From: Pseudovibrio sp. JCM 19062
Lineage (GTDB): Bacteria > Pseudomonadota > Alphaproteobacteria > Rhizobiales > Stappiaceae
Reading direction: 5' to 3'
Length of the DNA: 33,156 bases
Assembly (NCBI GenBank): GCA_001310715.1
Contig: BAXV01000041.1
Coordinates: 1-33,156, forward strand
Shown: positions 19,279-29,909 of the stretch, in pieces
Position numbering within the stretch: the stretch's first letter is position 1
Layout: every line of letters starts with the position of its first letter
Program-made: the position numbers and the translations under genes
The notes under the pieces: model-generated
Told to the model about the DNA's origin: nothing
The model's database searches: none
The model's input: the letters and a program-made list of their open reading frames with translations, nothing else

Positions 19279-20707
19279 TCTTTACGCCTCTTGTCCGGTG
19301 AGGCGTGCTTGATGTTGTTGCGATGCAGAAACCAGATGCCCAATGGGACCAGCAGGGCGAGGGTGACAGCTATAATCATCAGCCGCTCAAAGCTCTGCAA
19401 TGAGAAGGGCAGAGCGGATGGCGGAATGAAGCCAATCGTAAAGCAGCTGATTGCAGTCAACATGCCGATGCCACCAAGCAGCCAGATCCCCCAGTTGCCG
19501 CCGGGTACTCTATAGGGGCGCGAGATGTGCGGATGGGTGTAGCGAAGGCGGATGGCTGCCACGAACATCAGCAGGTACATCAAGGAATAGAGCAGGACAG
19601 CGGTTGAGGTGAGGATGAGGAACACCAGATTGACGTCCTCAAACACGATGAAGCTTAGCGCAATCAGGGAGATGAGCGAGGCTTGCAGGATCAGGAGCGC
19701 TGTGGGGACGTTGTTCTTGTTGGCTTTGGCAAAGCGCGGTGGCAACAATCCCCTTCTGCTGGCGGCCCACATGCCTTTGACCGGACCTACGATCCATGTG
19801 CTGACCTGTCCTGCTGCGCCCACTGCAACCAGCAGGGCGATGAAAGGCGTGAGCATTGAAAGCCCATAGGCGTTCAGATAGGCGGAGAACGCCTGAAGGG
19901 CTCCGTTGATATTGGAGATATTGCTTTTCTCAAGAATGAGCGAAACGGCAAGACCGCCTGCAAGGGTGATGATGAAGCTGCTATTGCGGCGGTGAAGATG
20001 GCGCGAGGGTAGTTCTTTTGCGGGTTTTCCACTTCGGTTGCATGGCTGGCCGAGACTTCGATACCGACAAAGCCAAAGACAAAGCTCATGAAGAAAACCA
20101 GACTGGTTGTGTTGGAGAGGGACGGTATCCAGTTTGCAATCGTTACTGAGGTGTCGAGGGCAATGATTTGGCCGGAGAGCAAGTAGAAAATGCCGAAGAG
20201 GATGAGCAATGCAGATGGAAAGAAGACGCCAAATGAGACTGCGTAGCCGGAGATTTTCTCCGAGGTTGCCGTTCCGCGGAAGTTGATCAGGGTTGCTGCC
20301 CAGTACAGGATCAGGACCGAAAAGGTTATGTAGTAGCGGTTTGATCCGAGTTCCGGGTTAAAGGCGTAGGTGAGTGTTGCAGTGGCGTAGGCGACAATGG
20401 ATGTGACGCCGAAGATGGACTGGATCCATTGTAAAAATACAGCAATGAAGCCGATGGGGGTGCCAAAGGCGGCTTCAACCCAATGGAAGACACCGTTTTG
20501 CGGCCAACCGGTTGCAAGTTCTGCGGAGATTAGTGCAGTTGGAATGAGGAAGGCGAAAACGGTGATTGCGTTGAGCAGGACCATTTGCATGCCGGTCTCT
20601 GCCATAATGGGCATATTGCGCAGGGTTAAAAACAGCGCTGTGGTGATCAGCACCAAGGGTATGAATGCAATCTTGTGTTCAGCGCTGGGCGTTTGGTCCT
20701 GTTGCAT
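19275..20707 (-). CDS. APC permease, glutamate:GABA antiporter type, copy 2 (frameshifted)
   Basis: Paralogue of the downstream permease, first of the coupled pair. Motifs include LISAELATGWPQNGVFHWVEAAFGTPIGF, FGFVGIEVSASHATEVENPQKNYP and AAGQVSTWIVGPVKGMWAASRRGLLPPRF. One base is missing near 19979; repair gives FIITLAGGLAVSLILEKSNISNINGALQAF, the segment matching the PxNEI region of copy 1, though the proline-asparagine pair is not kept. Repaired length is 477 residues. The start ATG 20707 is about 128 bases from the VOC gene upstream. Differences between the copies in this loop suggest different substrates. Confidence 0.84.
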
Positions 20708-20835
20708 TGATCACCGGTGTAATACTCGACGACCTAAACTTTAAATTGAGAGCCTGAAAAAAAAGACTGAGAGTGCGAGTGGGAAGCGCTTTGATGGTGT
20801 TAAGTTGCTGTTAGGTGTTGACTATGCGCGCTGGG

Positions 20836-21171
20836 CTAGATGTCCTCTTTACAGACAGAGCGGTCAATTTCCATCAGCTCAACAGGTGCGCCGTGTACCT
20901 CGATGAAGGCAACTGTCAGACCTGCGATCGGGGAGTTGGGTTCGATGATCACCTTCTGGTCCTTGAGGGCTTCTTTGAGATTTTCCACTTCAAACGCGAT
21001 ATGGGCCATCGTCTTGACGATTTCCGGGTAGGGCGCATCCTCATGAAAGCGTTGCCACTGGATGCCGAAGGGATTGTTCTTGTGGTCGCTGACGGTCATG
21101 TGCAAGTGAAGTAGGGGGATTTCATCCTCAAAGTATCCTCTGGTTGGTATTCCAATGTGGTTGAATTTCAT
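20836..21171 (-). CDS. VOC-superfamily (glyoxalase-fold) protein
   Basis: Small protein of the vicinal oxygen chelate fold. The start MKFNHIGIPTRG at 21171 is preceded by GGAGGAAGG on the minus strand. Motifs are a first-strand His (NHIGIP), HLHMTVSDHKNNPFGIQWQRF and, in the second half, MAHIAFEVENLKEALKDQKVIIEPN and VAFIEVHGAPVELMEI with the usual C-terminal Glu. Length is 111 residues. Possible metal ligands are the His of NHIG, the His of MAHIAF and the last Glu. Substrate unknown. It lies upstream of the two antiporter-type permeases on the same strand and may belong to their operon. Confidence 0.75.
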   Translation of the reverse strand: MKFNHIGIPTRGYFEDEIPLLHLHMTVSDHKNNPFGIQWQRFHEDAPYPEIVKTMAHIAFEVENLKEALKDQKVIIEPNSPIAGLTVAFIEVHGAPVELMEIDRSVCKEDI

Positions 21172-21293
21172 TGGCCTTCCTCCAGTTTGGCAGCGTGTGA
21201 CCACGTTTGGGACCGTGGCCGAGGGGTTTGAGAAGACTGAGGCCTCTTCATATTCTGTTATTTGGGTGATGCAGTTAACTGCCAAATTTAATA

Positions 21294-21329
21294 GCCTTCG
21301 CGCATTGGAAAGATTGCGCGAAGGCTTTT
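21294..21329. terminator. Perfect 10-bp hairpin terminator after the MATE gene
   Basis: GCCTTCGCGC and GCGCGAAGGC form a perfect stem around a 12-base loop, just after the minus-strand MATE stop. The minus strand continues TATTAAATT; the plus strand has TTTT. Confidence 0.8.
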
Positions 21330-21331
21330 GC

Positions 21332-22713
21332 TTATGAGCTTGCTACTGCGATGGCCGGGGCCTGTGTTTTCTTGTAGGCAAGCACGATGATGAACGTTAG
21401 TCCAAGCGTCAGGATCTCTGCCAGAATGGTGCTGTACCAGATGCCGGTTTCTCCCATTGCAAAGGGAAGCAAAAGGGTCAGCGGGATTGCGAACAAGTAG
21501 GTTCTGGAGAGCATAAGGATGCCGGAGCGCGGTGCATCGCCGATGGCCTGAAAGAAGATGGCTATCATCATCAATGGTCCACCGAGGAAGAACACCATGG
21601 TAACGATTGGTATGATGCGGGTTACCTCTGCGATGATTGTTGTGTCATCGACGAAGATTGCACCAGCTGGGACTTCAGCAAGATGTAGATGGCCTGAACG
21701 ATGCCGCAATAGATGAGAGCGATAATGAGCGCCACTCTCAGCGTTTGTGCGGTTCTTTCATGTTTTTGGGCGCCGTGGTTGTTTCCTGCGATGGATTGCA
21801 GGGCCATGCTGATGCCCAGCAGCGGCAGGAACGTAAAGGTCTGCATTCGGGTGATGATGCCAAATGCACCAGCGGTTGCTTCATAGCTGCTGCCCGCCCA
21901 AAGCTGGATCGCAAAGAGCGTGATTGCGGCGGAGAGCGATACGCCGGTGTAGCCGAGACTTTGCGGGACGCCGAGGGCGATCAGGGACTTCCATTGGAAG
22001 CTGACGGGGCGCCACTTCAGGAAGGACGCTTCCCCATGCTTTGAGGCATAGTAGGCAACCATCGCGCACAGTGACAGCGATTGTGCGGTGAGGGTGCCAT
22101 AGGCTGAACCTGCGACTCCCCAACCGAACTGAACCACGTAAAGCCAGTCGAAGAAGATGTTCAGGAATGCGGAACTCAGCGTGATGACTGTCATGAGGGG
22201 GAGTAGTCCCTCACAGCGCAGCCTGTCGATGTTAATGGAAAGAATGAACCCCAGTGGCGAGCCCAGAATGAGGATCGCCATATACTGGTAACCGATCTGC
22301 GCAAGTTCAGAGGAACCGTTTGTCAGTAACAGGGCGAGCTGAAATCCGGTTGCGAGGAAGGTCAGGATAAGCAGGGCGCAAAAGATCAGAGCGAGGGCGA
22401 TTGCGCTATCAATGATCTTCTTTGCCGTGCGGTGATTGTTTGCGCCGAAGGCACGGGCATAGATGCTGGCGAACCCGTTGGAGACGAGGGTGAACAGCGA
22501 AATGAGGATCATAAAGAGCGGGAACATGAGCGTGACGCCGGTCAGTGCCTGCGTGCCCACGTAGGCTCCCAGAAAATAGGCGTCAACAACGGTGTGCAGG
22601 CCGTTCACCATCATGACGAGGCTGATCGGCAGTGCGGTTTTTGCAAAGAGCAAAGGTATGGAGCCGGACAAAAAGATATTATCCGGTCTGGAAGGGGAAA
22701 CTTCAGACATCAA
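21332..22713 (-). CDS. MATE-family multidrug/toxin efflux transporter (frameshifted)
   Basis: Twelve-helix cation-coupled efflux transporter. The N-terminal half has the MATE features PLLFAKTALPISLVMMVNGLHTVVDAYFLG and ALTGVTLMFPLFMILISLF. The second half repeats the plan: ALGVPQSLGYTGVSLSAAITLFAIQ and FGIITRMQTFTFLPLLGISMALQSIAGNNHGAQ. One base is missing near 21668; repair joins LLKSxAGAIFVDD to TTIIAEVTRIIPIVTMVFFLGG, and the protein ends with the last membrane helices. Repaired length is 460 residues, normal for MATE proteins. Substrate cannot be told from sequence. Confidence 0.88.
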
Positions 22714-23036
22714 AACGACTTTCGGTTCAAAAGCGGAAAAATGCTGGTGCTCGCGTTGCCAGTAAACCGCTGAAACCCTGCGGTTTGATGTTAAAAAAAA
22801 TAGAACTTCACCAGAGCGATTAGCTTGCGAGCGGCGGGTGTCCGAACCACATGACGATTATAGGTGCGGCTAAATTGTACTGCAAGTGGCCCACCTGAAT
22901 TAAGCAATATTTGTGAAATGGCAGGTTGCGGTTTGAAATTGGGGGTTGTTGCGGTTGACGGGGGCCGTGCCTGCGACCTACTGCTCTTGCAGTTATTTAT
23001 GGCTCCTGTTCAACCACTCTGCCGAGAGGTCTTTCC
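22714..23036. other. Divergent promoter region between MATE and glyoxalase genes
   Basis: About 320 bases without a convincing gene. A possible promoter for the glyoxalase gene is TTGACG at 22955-22960 with a 17-base spacer and a poor -10 (CTACTG). Promoters of both divergent genes should lie here. Confidence 0.4.
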
Positions 23037-23432
23037 ATGGCAAAAGCAATTCATATGATGGTCCGTGTTTTGGACGAAGAGCGTTCGCTCACGTTTTATC
23101 GCAAGGCGTTTGGGTTGGACGTGGCGGAGAGACTGGACTTTGACAGCTTCACGCTGGTTTATCTGCGCAATGCAGAGAATGATTTTGAGGTTGAGCTGAC
23201 AGTCAACAAAGACCGCGGCGAGCCGTATTCATTGGGTGATGGTTACGGCCACATCGCATTCTGTGTTGATGATCTTGATGGTGAGTATCAACGCTTTCAG
23301 CAAGAAGGGCTTGCGCCAGAAGACATCAAAGAGTTCTTCGTGGAAGGCAATCTGCTGGCGCGCTTCTTCTTTGTGACAGACCCTGATGGATACCGTATCG
23401 AAGTGTTGCAGCGGCACGGACGGTACCAGTAA
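23037..23432 (+). CDS. gloA: Lactoylglutathione lyase (glyoxalase I)
   Basis: Metalloenzyme that isomerises the hemithioacetal of methylglyoxal and glutathione to S-lactoylglutathione, a step in methylglyoxal detoxification. The protein has 131 residues, typical of bacterial GlxI. All four metal ligands of the family are in place: H6 (AIHMMVRV), E53 (FEVELTVN), H72 (YGHIAFCV) and E122 (YRIEVLQ). The segment SLTFYRKAFGLDVAERL is standard for the first half. Start ATG 23037 follows GAGAGG. Intact, single gene, convergent with the epimerase gene. Confidence 0.88.
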   Translation: MAKAIHMMVRVLDEERSLTFYRKAFGLDVAERLDFDSFTLVYLRNAENDFEVELTVNKDRGEPYSLGDGYGHIAFCVDDLDGEYQRFQQEGLAPEDIKEFFVEGNLLARFFFVTDPDGYRIEVLQRHGRYQ

Positions 23433-23467
23433 CCGCTCTCCATTTTCCGCCGATACGGCTCCTTAGC

Positions 23468-24391
23468 TTAATACTCGATCTCTATTTCTGCAGGGGTTGG
23501 AGGAGAGTATTGCATAAGCTCTTCTCTGCTGTAGCTGTTGAAGGTTTGTGTAAAGCCTTCACGCAGGCTGTATTGGGGCTGCCAGTCGTAGTTTTCCAGA
23601 TATCTGGTGGTGTCCAGTGCGCAATCGTAGTCCCGGAATGGGAAATACTCTAGTGCCGGGATGTCCGGTGCCATTTCATTCCCGTAGAGAATTTTTGCTT
23701 TTACCCCAGCGATTGCACAGAGCATCTCGACCCACTGTTCCATGGTCAGGATATGTGGGTCCGCCAGATTAACGGCTTCTGTCGGCATGGCGTGCATGTC
23801 CAGCAGATACAGAATGAAGCTGGAAAGGTCATCACCATGAAGAAACTGTAGTTTGGTTTGACCGTCTCCCGGAAGGATGATCGGGCGCTCTGTCAGTGCG
23901 CGCGCCCAGACAAATTGCTCACGGTCGAATTTATTTTGCGGGCCATAAAGGTAGGGCGGGCGGATCGTAATAACTGGAGTGAGTTCCTGACTTAGCAGGA
24001 AATGGTCTGCTTCTGATTTGTCTCTGCCATAATCGCCCCAGGCCTCCGGTCCGCCGATTGGATCTTGCTCCCTTGGCAAGCTTCCGTCGGTTTCTTTGTA
24101 AACTGCTATAGTGGAGAGATGGATCCATCTCTTGGTCTGGCTGCCGAAGGTATTGAACGCGATCTCTGACTGCTCACGGGTAAAGGCACTGGTGTCTATG
24201 ACAGCATCGTATCTGCCCTTAACCTGTCGCATGGCAAACGGGTCGTTCCTGTCTGCAACCAGCTGCTTTGTGCCCTCTACGGGGCGGGAACCTCTGTTGA
24301 GCAGGGTTACATCATAGCCCTTCGAAAGTAGCGCCGGAATGAGGGACGCGCCAACGAAACCCGACCCACCGATAACTAATAATTTATTCAT
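23468..24391 (-). CDS. NAD-dependent epimerase/dehydratase-family protein
   Basis: Extended short-chain dehydrogenase/reductase of 307 residues. The nucleotide-binding glycine motif is GGSGFVG near the N-terminus. The catalytic pair is YGRDK (YxxxK) near residue 120, with a Ser/Thr in LSTIAVY upstream. The segment TIRPPYLYGPQNKFDREQF is typical of sugar nucleotide epimerases. The C-terminal half contains AVNLADPHILTMEQWVEML. The exact substrate cannot be named; plant CSP41-like and sugar epimerase branches are both possible. Divergent from leuB, with about 190 bases between the starts. Intact. Confidence 0.8.
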   Translation of the reverse strand: MNKLLVIGGSGFVGASLIPALLSKGYDVTLLNRGSRPVEGTKQLVADRNDPFAMRQVKGRYDAVIDTSAFTREQSEIAFNTFGSQTKRWIHLSTIAVYKETDGSLPREQDPIGGPEAWGDYGRDKSEADHFLLSQELTPVITIRPPYLYGPQNKFDREQFVWARALTERPIILPGDGQTKLQFLHGDDLSSFILYLLDMHAMPTEAVNLADPHILTMEQWVEMLCAIAGVKAKILYGNEMAPDIPALEYFPFRDYDCALDTTRYLENYDWQPQYSLREGFTQTFNSYSREELMQYSPPTPAEIEIEY

Positions 24392-24579
24392 ATTGTACAG
24401 TACCTTATAACGGTCCTCTCGTCAGATTTGGAGTCTATCCTGCGGGGATTAAAGAAAACTGTCTACTGCAAAATAGTTGAGGCCCTTTCCATTTTCGTTG
24501 AAAAATTGAGCCTTGCAATAGCGAGGGTGAAACGGCACAAATGGTCAACTTTAATTTGCAGATAACGGGATATTGACCC

Positions 24580-25698
<1,119 letters not shown>

Positions 25699-25726
25699 AT
25701 TTCTGGAAAATTTGTGAAATTTGAGG

Positions 25727-25759
25727 CAGGGCTTCCGTTGGTTTGGAAGCCCTGTTTTT
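25727..25759 (+). terminator. Terminator of leuB
   Basis: CAGGGCTTCC and GGAAGCCCTG form a perfect 10-bp stem around an 8-base loop, followed by TTTTT. It lies 28 bases after the stop. Confidence 0.92.
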
Positions 25760-26190
25760 ATTTGGCTGGCAGTGGCAGTTTGCACTTTTATCTGGATGAG
25801 GTTTTTGGCAGCAGTGGCTTACTGACAGACTCGCTTGCACCGCTTATTTTCTAATATTAATGGCTATTATGTTGAAGGTTCACAGCCGACAAAAGAACAG
25901 AGCCTTACCAGAAGTATGGGGCAATTTGCCCATGGTCAGAACAAGCTGGATTGGGCGCTTTCCTATGAATACTTCAACTGCAATTTAATAGTAAAAAACA
26001 GTTATAGTTAATTTATGGGTACCCTTTACAGCCATTATCATACTTTAATGCGCATGATTGTATCGTTCAGCATCTGACCCTTTGGGTTGTCTCATAGTTT
26101 ATTCCAGCGTTATCGAGAACTTTTAGTTACTGGTCGTCCGACTGGATATTTAAATGTTGCTGAATTGCTGCGTACGGGTGGAGAGTGATA
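25760..26190. other. Sparse intergenic region with a protein-like open frame at 25859-26011
   Basis: Mostly non-coding. In the plus frame of base 25859, translation gives GYYVEGSQPTKEQSLTRS and QFAHGQNKLDWALSYEYF, ending at TAA 26009-26011. Composition looks protein-like, but no start codon with a ribosome site precedes it and an in-frame TGA lies upstream. It may be the broken C-terminal end of a lost gene. I do not recognise the family. Confidence 0.3.
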
Positions 26191-26992
26191 ATGGATTTAA
26201 AAAAAATCTATCAGAAAACGCGTCGCTCGCTTGGCGGGGATACCCTTTTACAAGGGGCAGGAAGCTTCGGCCGAAAATTTGCGCCAGTTTGCCAAACTTG
26301 CGCAACCCAAGATGACTAATTGTGAACTTATCCGCATTGGCGGCACAGGAGACGGGGGATATCTGATTCCGGATGATTTAGAGGGGATTTCCGCCTGCTT
26401 TTCTCCCGGTGTCGGCCCGTTTGTCCGTTTCGAGGAAGAGCTGGCCGGAAGAGGTATTCCGTCTTTTTTAGTTGACGCTTCGGTGGATCATCCTCCCGTA
26501 CATAACCCGAAGTTCTCGTTCCAGAAAAAGTATCTTGGCGTGGAAGATTCAGGTGATTATATCCGGCTTGACAGTTGGGTAGAGCAGAGTGCGCCTAACA
26601 AGGGTGATCTGCTTCTACAAATGGATATCGAATGCGGGGAATACGATGTTCTTTTTGATAGCGACCAGTCCATTCTTTCCCGATTTAGAATAATAGTCAT
26701 TGAATTTCACGATTTGCAGTCGTTGCTGGACCCTATTGCCTTCAAACTTTTCTATCATATCTTCAGGCGGCTATTAGAGAACTTTGAAGTCGTCCATATT
26801 CATCCGAATAATTGCGCGTTACCTGTTCGATCTAAAAGTGGATTTGCCATACCACCGGTAATGGAGTTTACATTTCTGCGCAGGGACAGAATTGAGAACT
26901 CCCGCCCTGCAAATTCATTTCCGCATCCACTTGACGAGTCAAGCACAGCAAAATCCGACTATGCATTGCCGAGTTGCTGGTACGATTTTTGA
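26191..26992 (+). CDS. FkbM-like methyltransferase family protein (frameshift at A8 run)
   Basis: Probable SAM-dependent methyltransferase of the FkbM type. It shows IGGTGDGGYLIPDDLEGISACFSPGVG (glycine-rich cofactor region), an acidic strand LVDASVDHPP, LLLQMDIECGEYDVL and FRIIVIEFHDLQSLLD. The D-x-E-C-G-E motif matches the conserved D-x-E-G-x-E of the family. The start ATG 26191 follows GGAGAG. An A8 run (26199-26206) puts the start out of phase with the body; with seven A the N-terminus reads MDLKKSIRKRVARLAGIPFYKG. Repaired length is 266 residues. No glycan cluster is nearby, so the substrate is unknown. AT content is higher than in the housekeeping genes. Confidence 0.65.
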
Positions 26993-27357
26993 TATGATTA
27001 GTAATTGGCTTTTTTTTAAGAAGATAGAATGAAATAACAGATGTGCTGTCACAGAGTTTTCTGGCAATAACCACTTAAGCTAGAAAACGGATATAAGTTT
27101 TACCGCCATGATAAATCTCTGCACGGCGATTATCGATGCGGGATGAATATTAATATGTGCGGTTGCCGAATTTTCCAAGTTTTGCAGGTTGGGTTCACCG
27201 CACGATAATTGTGCTGATGGTGGTGCGAGGGGTTTGGGGCAGCTCTGCGGGTGTTAATTCCAGGAGTTCGTGGCGTGATGCGGTTGCGTGGAAAACGCCA
27301 GTGCGTCATAACGCTGAGCCAAGATGAATTTTGAGAAGCATTGCTGAAAGACTGAGC
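26993..27357. other. Intergenic region without recognisable gene
   Basis: About 365 bases, AT-rich in the first half with a T8 run near 27010 that might belong to a weak terminator. No family-like translation in any frame. Confidence 0.5.
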
Positions 27358-27773
27358 ATGGATGAACGTTTAAGACCCTTCCTCGGAACCTGGATTCTGG
27401 ATCCTGATGTCTCGAACTATGAGCAGGGGTCTGTGCGTGGGGCGGCAGTATGAAGATTCTTGAGAAAGATGGCGAGATCGGCTTCTTCATGAAAACGGTC
27501 GAGAGCGATGGCGAGACGGTTGAGGCGAACTTCTCCGGTATCCCTGATGGTGAAGACCGCCCGATGCCGCAAAACCCGTTTGCTGATACGCTTTCCCTTT
27601 CTTTGAACACAGATGGTGATCTGGTCTCTGAAGCAAAGCGTGGCGGGCTGACCATCATGGTGGCCAAGCGTGAGCTGAACGAGGATGGTTCTCAGCTGAC
27701 GATTTATCAGACTGTGCATCTGCTGGATGCGGGTTCGTTTACCAACGAAGCGGTCTATGTGAGAGCGCAGTAA
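27358..27773 (+). CDS. Small conserved-type hypothetical protein (frameshifted)
   Basis: Unrecognised beyond a loose likeness to small lipocalin-type proteins. The N-terminus MDERLRPFLGTWILDPDVSNYEQG shows the LGTW-LD pattern of proteins that begin with a barrel strand. One base seems missing near 27445, after which the frame continues MKILEKDGEIGFFMKTVESDGETVEANFSG and later LTIMVAKRELNEDGSQLTIYQTVHLLDAG. Repaired length is 138 residues, acidic, without a signal peptide. The alternating charged strands fit a small beta-barrel that binds a hydrophobic ligand, which is inference only. No strong ribosome site precedes the ATG. Confidence 0.55.
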
Positions 27774-27847
27774 GCTCCTTAAGAATACTCTAGTTCTACC
27801 GGTTTATTCTGCTGATTGGCTGAGCAGTCTGGACATGGAGAGTGACT

Positions 27848-28357
27848 ATGAGAAGTGTAAGGAAAGTAGCCGGGCTATGCCTCTGCATTGGGGGAGGTCT
27901 GGCTGTTTCTACAATTGCTGCATTCTCTCAGCCGCTGGTGTTTCAGGGCATTCCTTACATGGATGATCGCAGTTCGCCGCAAAGTCTGGTTGAGAGCTAT
28001 TACAACGCGATCAACCGGAAGGCCTATGTTCAGGCGTTTAGTTACCTGCAGTCGCCAAATCAGAGCTTTGATGACTTTCAAAAAGGGTATGCGACCACCA
28101 TCTCTGTTGAGTTAAGATATGGAAATACTCAGCCAGATCCTGGCGCCGGGCAGATTTATTGGGCTTTGCCCGTTGCTATTAGAGCGCATACCTCTGACGG
28201 CAAATCGCAAGTTTATGCCGGGTGCTACACGACCCACATGACGAACCCTGGTATTCCGACAGATCCGCCTTACAAACCGATGGGCATCGATAGTGTTGAG
28301 CTGGCTCAATCCAGCGAGCCTTTGGAACAGGCTGTTCCGCTTAGCTGTGAGCGATAA
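27848..28357 (+). CDS. Secreted hypothetical protein, possibly NTF2-like
   Basis: Exported protein of 169 residues. ATG 27848 follows GGAGAG; a GTG six bases upstream is the alternative. The signal peptide MRSVRKVAGLCLCIGGGLAVSTIAAFSQ has a basic start, a hydrophobic core and likely cleavage near FSQ. The segment SPQSLVESYYNAINRKAYVQAFSYL resembles the first helices of NTF2-like domains. Two cysteines (YAGCYTT and the near-terminal LSCER) could form a disulfide in the periplasm. Downstream, the convergent DUF membrane protein ends 8 bases away. Function unknown. Confidence 0.65.
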   Translation: MRSVRKVAGLCLCIGGGLAVSTIAAFSQPLVFQGIPYMDDRSSPQSLVESYYNAINRKAYVQAFSYLQSPNQSFDDFQKGYATTISVELRYGNTQPDPGAGQIYWALPVAIRAHTSDGKSQVYAGCYTTHMTNPGIPTDPPYKPMGIDSVELAQSSEPLEQAVPLSCER

Positions 28358-28365
28358 ATGAGGCT

Positions 28366-28863
28366 TTAGAGATAGCCAAACATTCTGCCGCAGGCGAGCA
28401 CGCCCAGCCAGCTTATCAGTGATATGAACCCAGCGGATTTAAAGCGGGGGATGGTGCCGCGCGAGTCGACCTGTGCCAGATAGCGCCAGGGTTTGTTGAA
28501 GCGCAGGAACAGGGCGTTGAGCAGGGCGAGGGTGAAGAACCCGGATTTGGCCCAGAAGATCGGTGCGTTTATGTAGACGCGGGCTTTAACCGAGAGCAAC
28601 AAAACGCCAGTTGTAATCGCGATCAGGGCTCCCAGAAGAGCGATACGGGTGAGGGGGCGGGCCAGATCATAAAGCGGGATGGAGCGCCAGAGACCCATCA
28701 TGCGCAGATCTAGCGGAACAATGGAGCCGAACAGCAGGGCCAGACCGATAATGTGGACTGTGTTGACCGCCGGATAGACCCACCATGCATACTTGAAGAT
28801 CTCGGGAAGCTGTGAACGTTCGAGATCGGCAGCAAGTGCTTGCAATTGAACTAGTAGATCCAT
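28366..28863 (-). CDS. Hypothetical membrane protein (DUF6644/DUF2214-like)
   Basis: Four-helix inner-membrane protein of 165 residues. The N-terminus WVYPAVNTVHIIGLALLFGSIVPLDLRMMGL carries a His in the first helix and the DLR-MGL motif seen in a family of small membrane proteins of unknown function. Further segments are ALLGALIAITTGVLLLSV, AKSGFFTLALLNALFLRF and GFISLISWLGVLACGRMFGYL. The DUF name is from memory of the motif and should be treated as tentative. It is transcribed toward the secreted protein at 27848-28357. Confidence 0.7.
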   Translation of the reverse strand: MDLLVQLQALAADLERSQLPEIFKYAWWVYPAVNTVHIIGLALLFGSIVPLDLRMMGLWRSIPLYDLARPLTRIALLGALIAITTGVLLLSVKARVYINAPIFWAKSGFFTLALLNALFLRFNKPWRYLAQVDSRGTIPRFKSAGFISLISWLGVLACGRMFGYL

Positions 28864-28981
28864 CAGTATCCCATTGTGGTTTTGATCGCTGTGCTCAGAC
28901 TGAGTGCAGACGTGATCCTATGCAAGAATTGAATGGCACTCTTTTTCAGGTGCCCACGGATTTATCAATTGGGGGGTGGTT

Positions 28982-29749
28982 ATGGTCGACTTCGTGCATT
29001 TGGAATGGGGGCGGAACGCGTGCAGCGATGGGTTTGCCGCTACTGTGATTGTGGACTGTCTGAGCTTCTCGACAGCAACTTCTGTTGCCTGTGGCAGAGG
29101 TGCGTTGGTGGTGCCGATTGCGGATTGGGATGAGGGCAAAGCGCTGGCTGTGGAGATTGGCGGGGTTTGTGCAGGCAAGCGTCGTGAGGATGGTTATTCT
29201 CTGTCGCCGCCAACGCTTATGGGGCTTTCTGCTGGTGATGTGTTGGTGCTGCCCAGTCCTAATGGCTCGACGCTTTCTGCTTTGCCGCGAGAAGGGCGGG
29301 TGTTTGCCGGGGCGCTTCGCAATGCTGCGGCGGTTGCGGGTTATCTGAAGGAGGTGCCCGGCAAGGTTCTGCTGGTTGCCGCTGGTGAGAAGTGGCCGGA
29401 TAGCAGTTTGCGGCCTGCGCTTGAAGACCAGCTGGCGTGCGGAGCAATTGCGCATTTGCTTGGGTGCCCGATGTCGCCGGAAGCTGCCTTCGCCGAGGCT
29501 GGGTATCTGGCCTGTTCTGATGAATTGCCTGAGGTATTGCAGGGCTGTGCAAGCGGGCAGGAGCTGACGGATCGTGGTTATGCAGCTGATGTGGAGTGGG
29601 CTGCGGACATGGATTCGGAGAGCTGTGTGCCGGAGTTGGTGCAGGTGGAGCATGGTGGGCAAGCACTTGCGGCTTTTACCGATGTTGCGCAGGTGCGGGA
29701 GGCGGGAGCAAATGTTGAGGTTACATCAGGGTTTATTTTGTCTGAATGA
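28982..29749 (+). CDS. comB: 2-Phosphosulfolactate phosphatase-family protein (ComB)
   Basis: Homologue of ComB, which removes phosphate from 2-phosphosulfolactate to give sulfolactate; in methanogens this leads to coenzyme M, in bacteria to sulfolactate-related compounds. Family motifs are VIVDCLSFSTATSVACGRGA near the N-terminus, VLPSPNGSTLSALPREGRVFAGALRNAAAVA, and LEDQLACGAIAHLLG. The C-terminus has SGQELTDRGYAADVEWAADMDSESCVPEL, typical of the family. I use ATG 28982 (MVDFVHLEWG); GTG 28976 is possible. Length 255 residues. No other gene of sulfolactate or coenzyme M synthesis is in the window. Intact. Confidence 0.85.
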   Translation: MVDFVHLEWGRNACSDGFAATVIVDCLSFSTATSVACGRGALVVPIADWDEGKALAVEIGGVCAGKRREDGYSLSPPTLMGLSAGDVLVLPSPNGSTLSALPREGRVFAGALRNAAAVAGYLKEVPGKVLLVAAGEKWPDSSLRPALEDQLACGAIAHLLGCPMSPEAAFAEAGYLACSDELPEVLQGCASGQELTDRGYAADVEWAADMDSESCVPELVQVEHGGQALAAFTDVAQVREAGANVEVTSGFILSE

Positions 29750-29909
29750 AGCTTTTTGTGCGAGACCCCCTGTAATTCCTCGGTTTTGCAGGTGCTGTGC
29801 TGCCACGCTATTGTGGTGCTATCGATCGACCAGCGCAAAGAGTGTTGACAAATCTTTCGTGTGAAGGCATGAAACTCGCAATCTATTTATTGGGAAAGAG
29901 TTACGCGGA

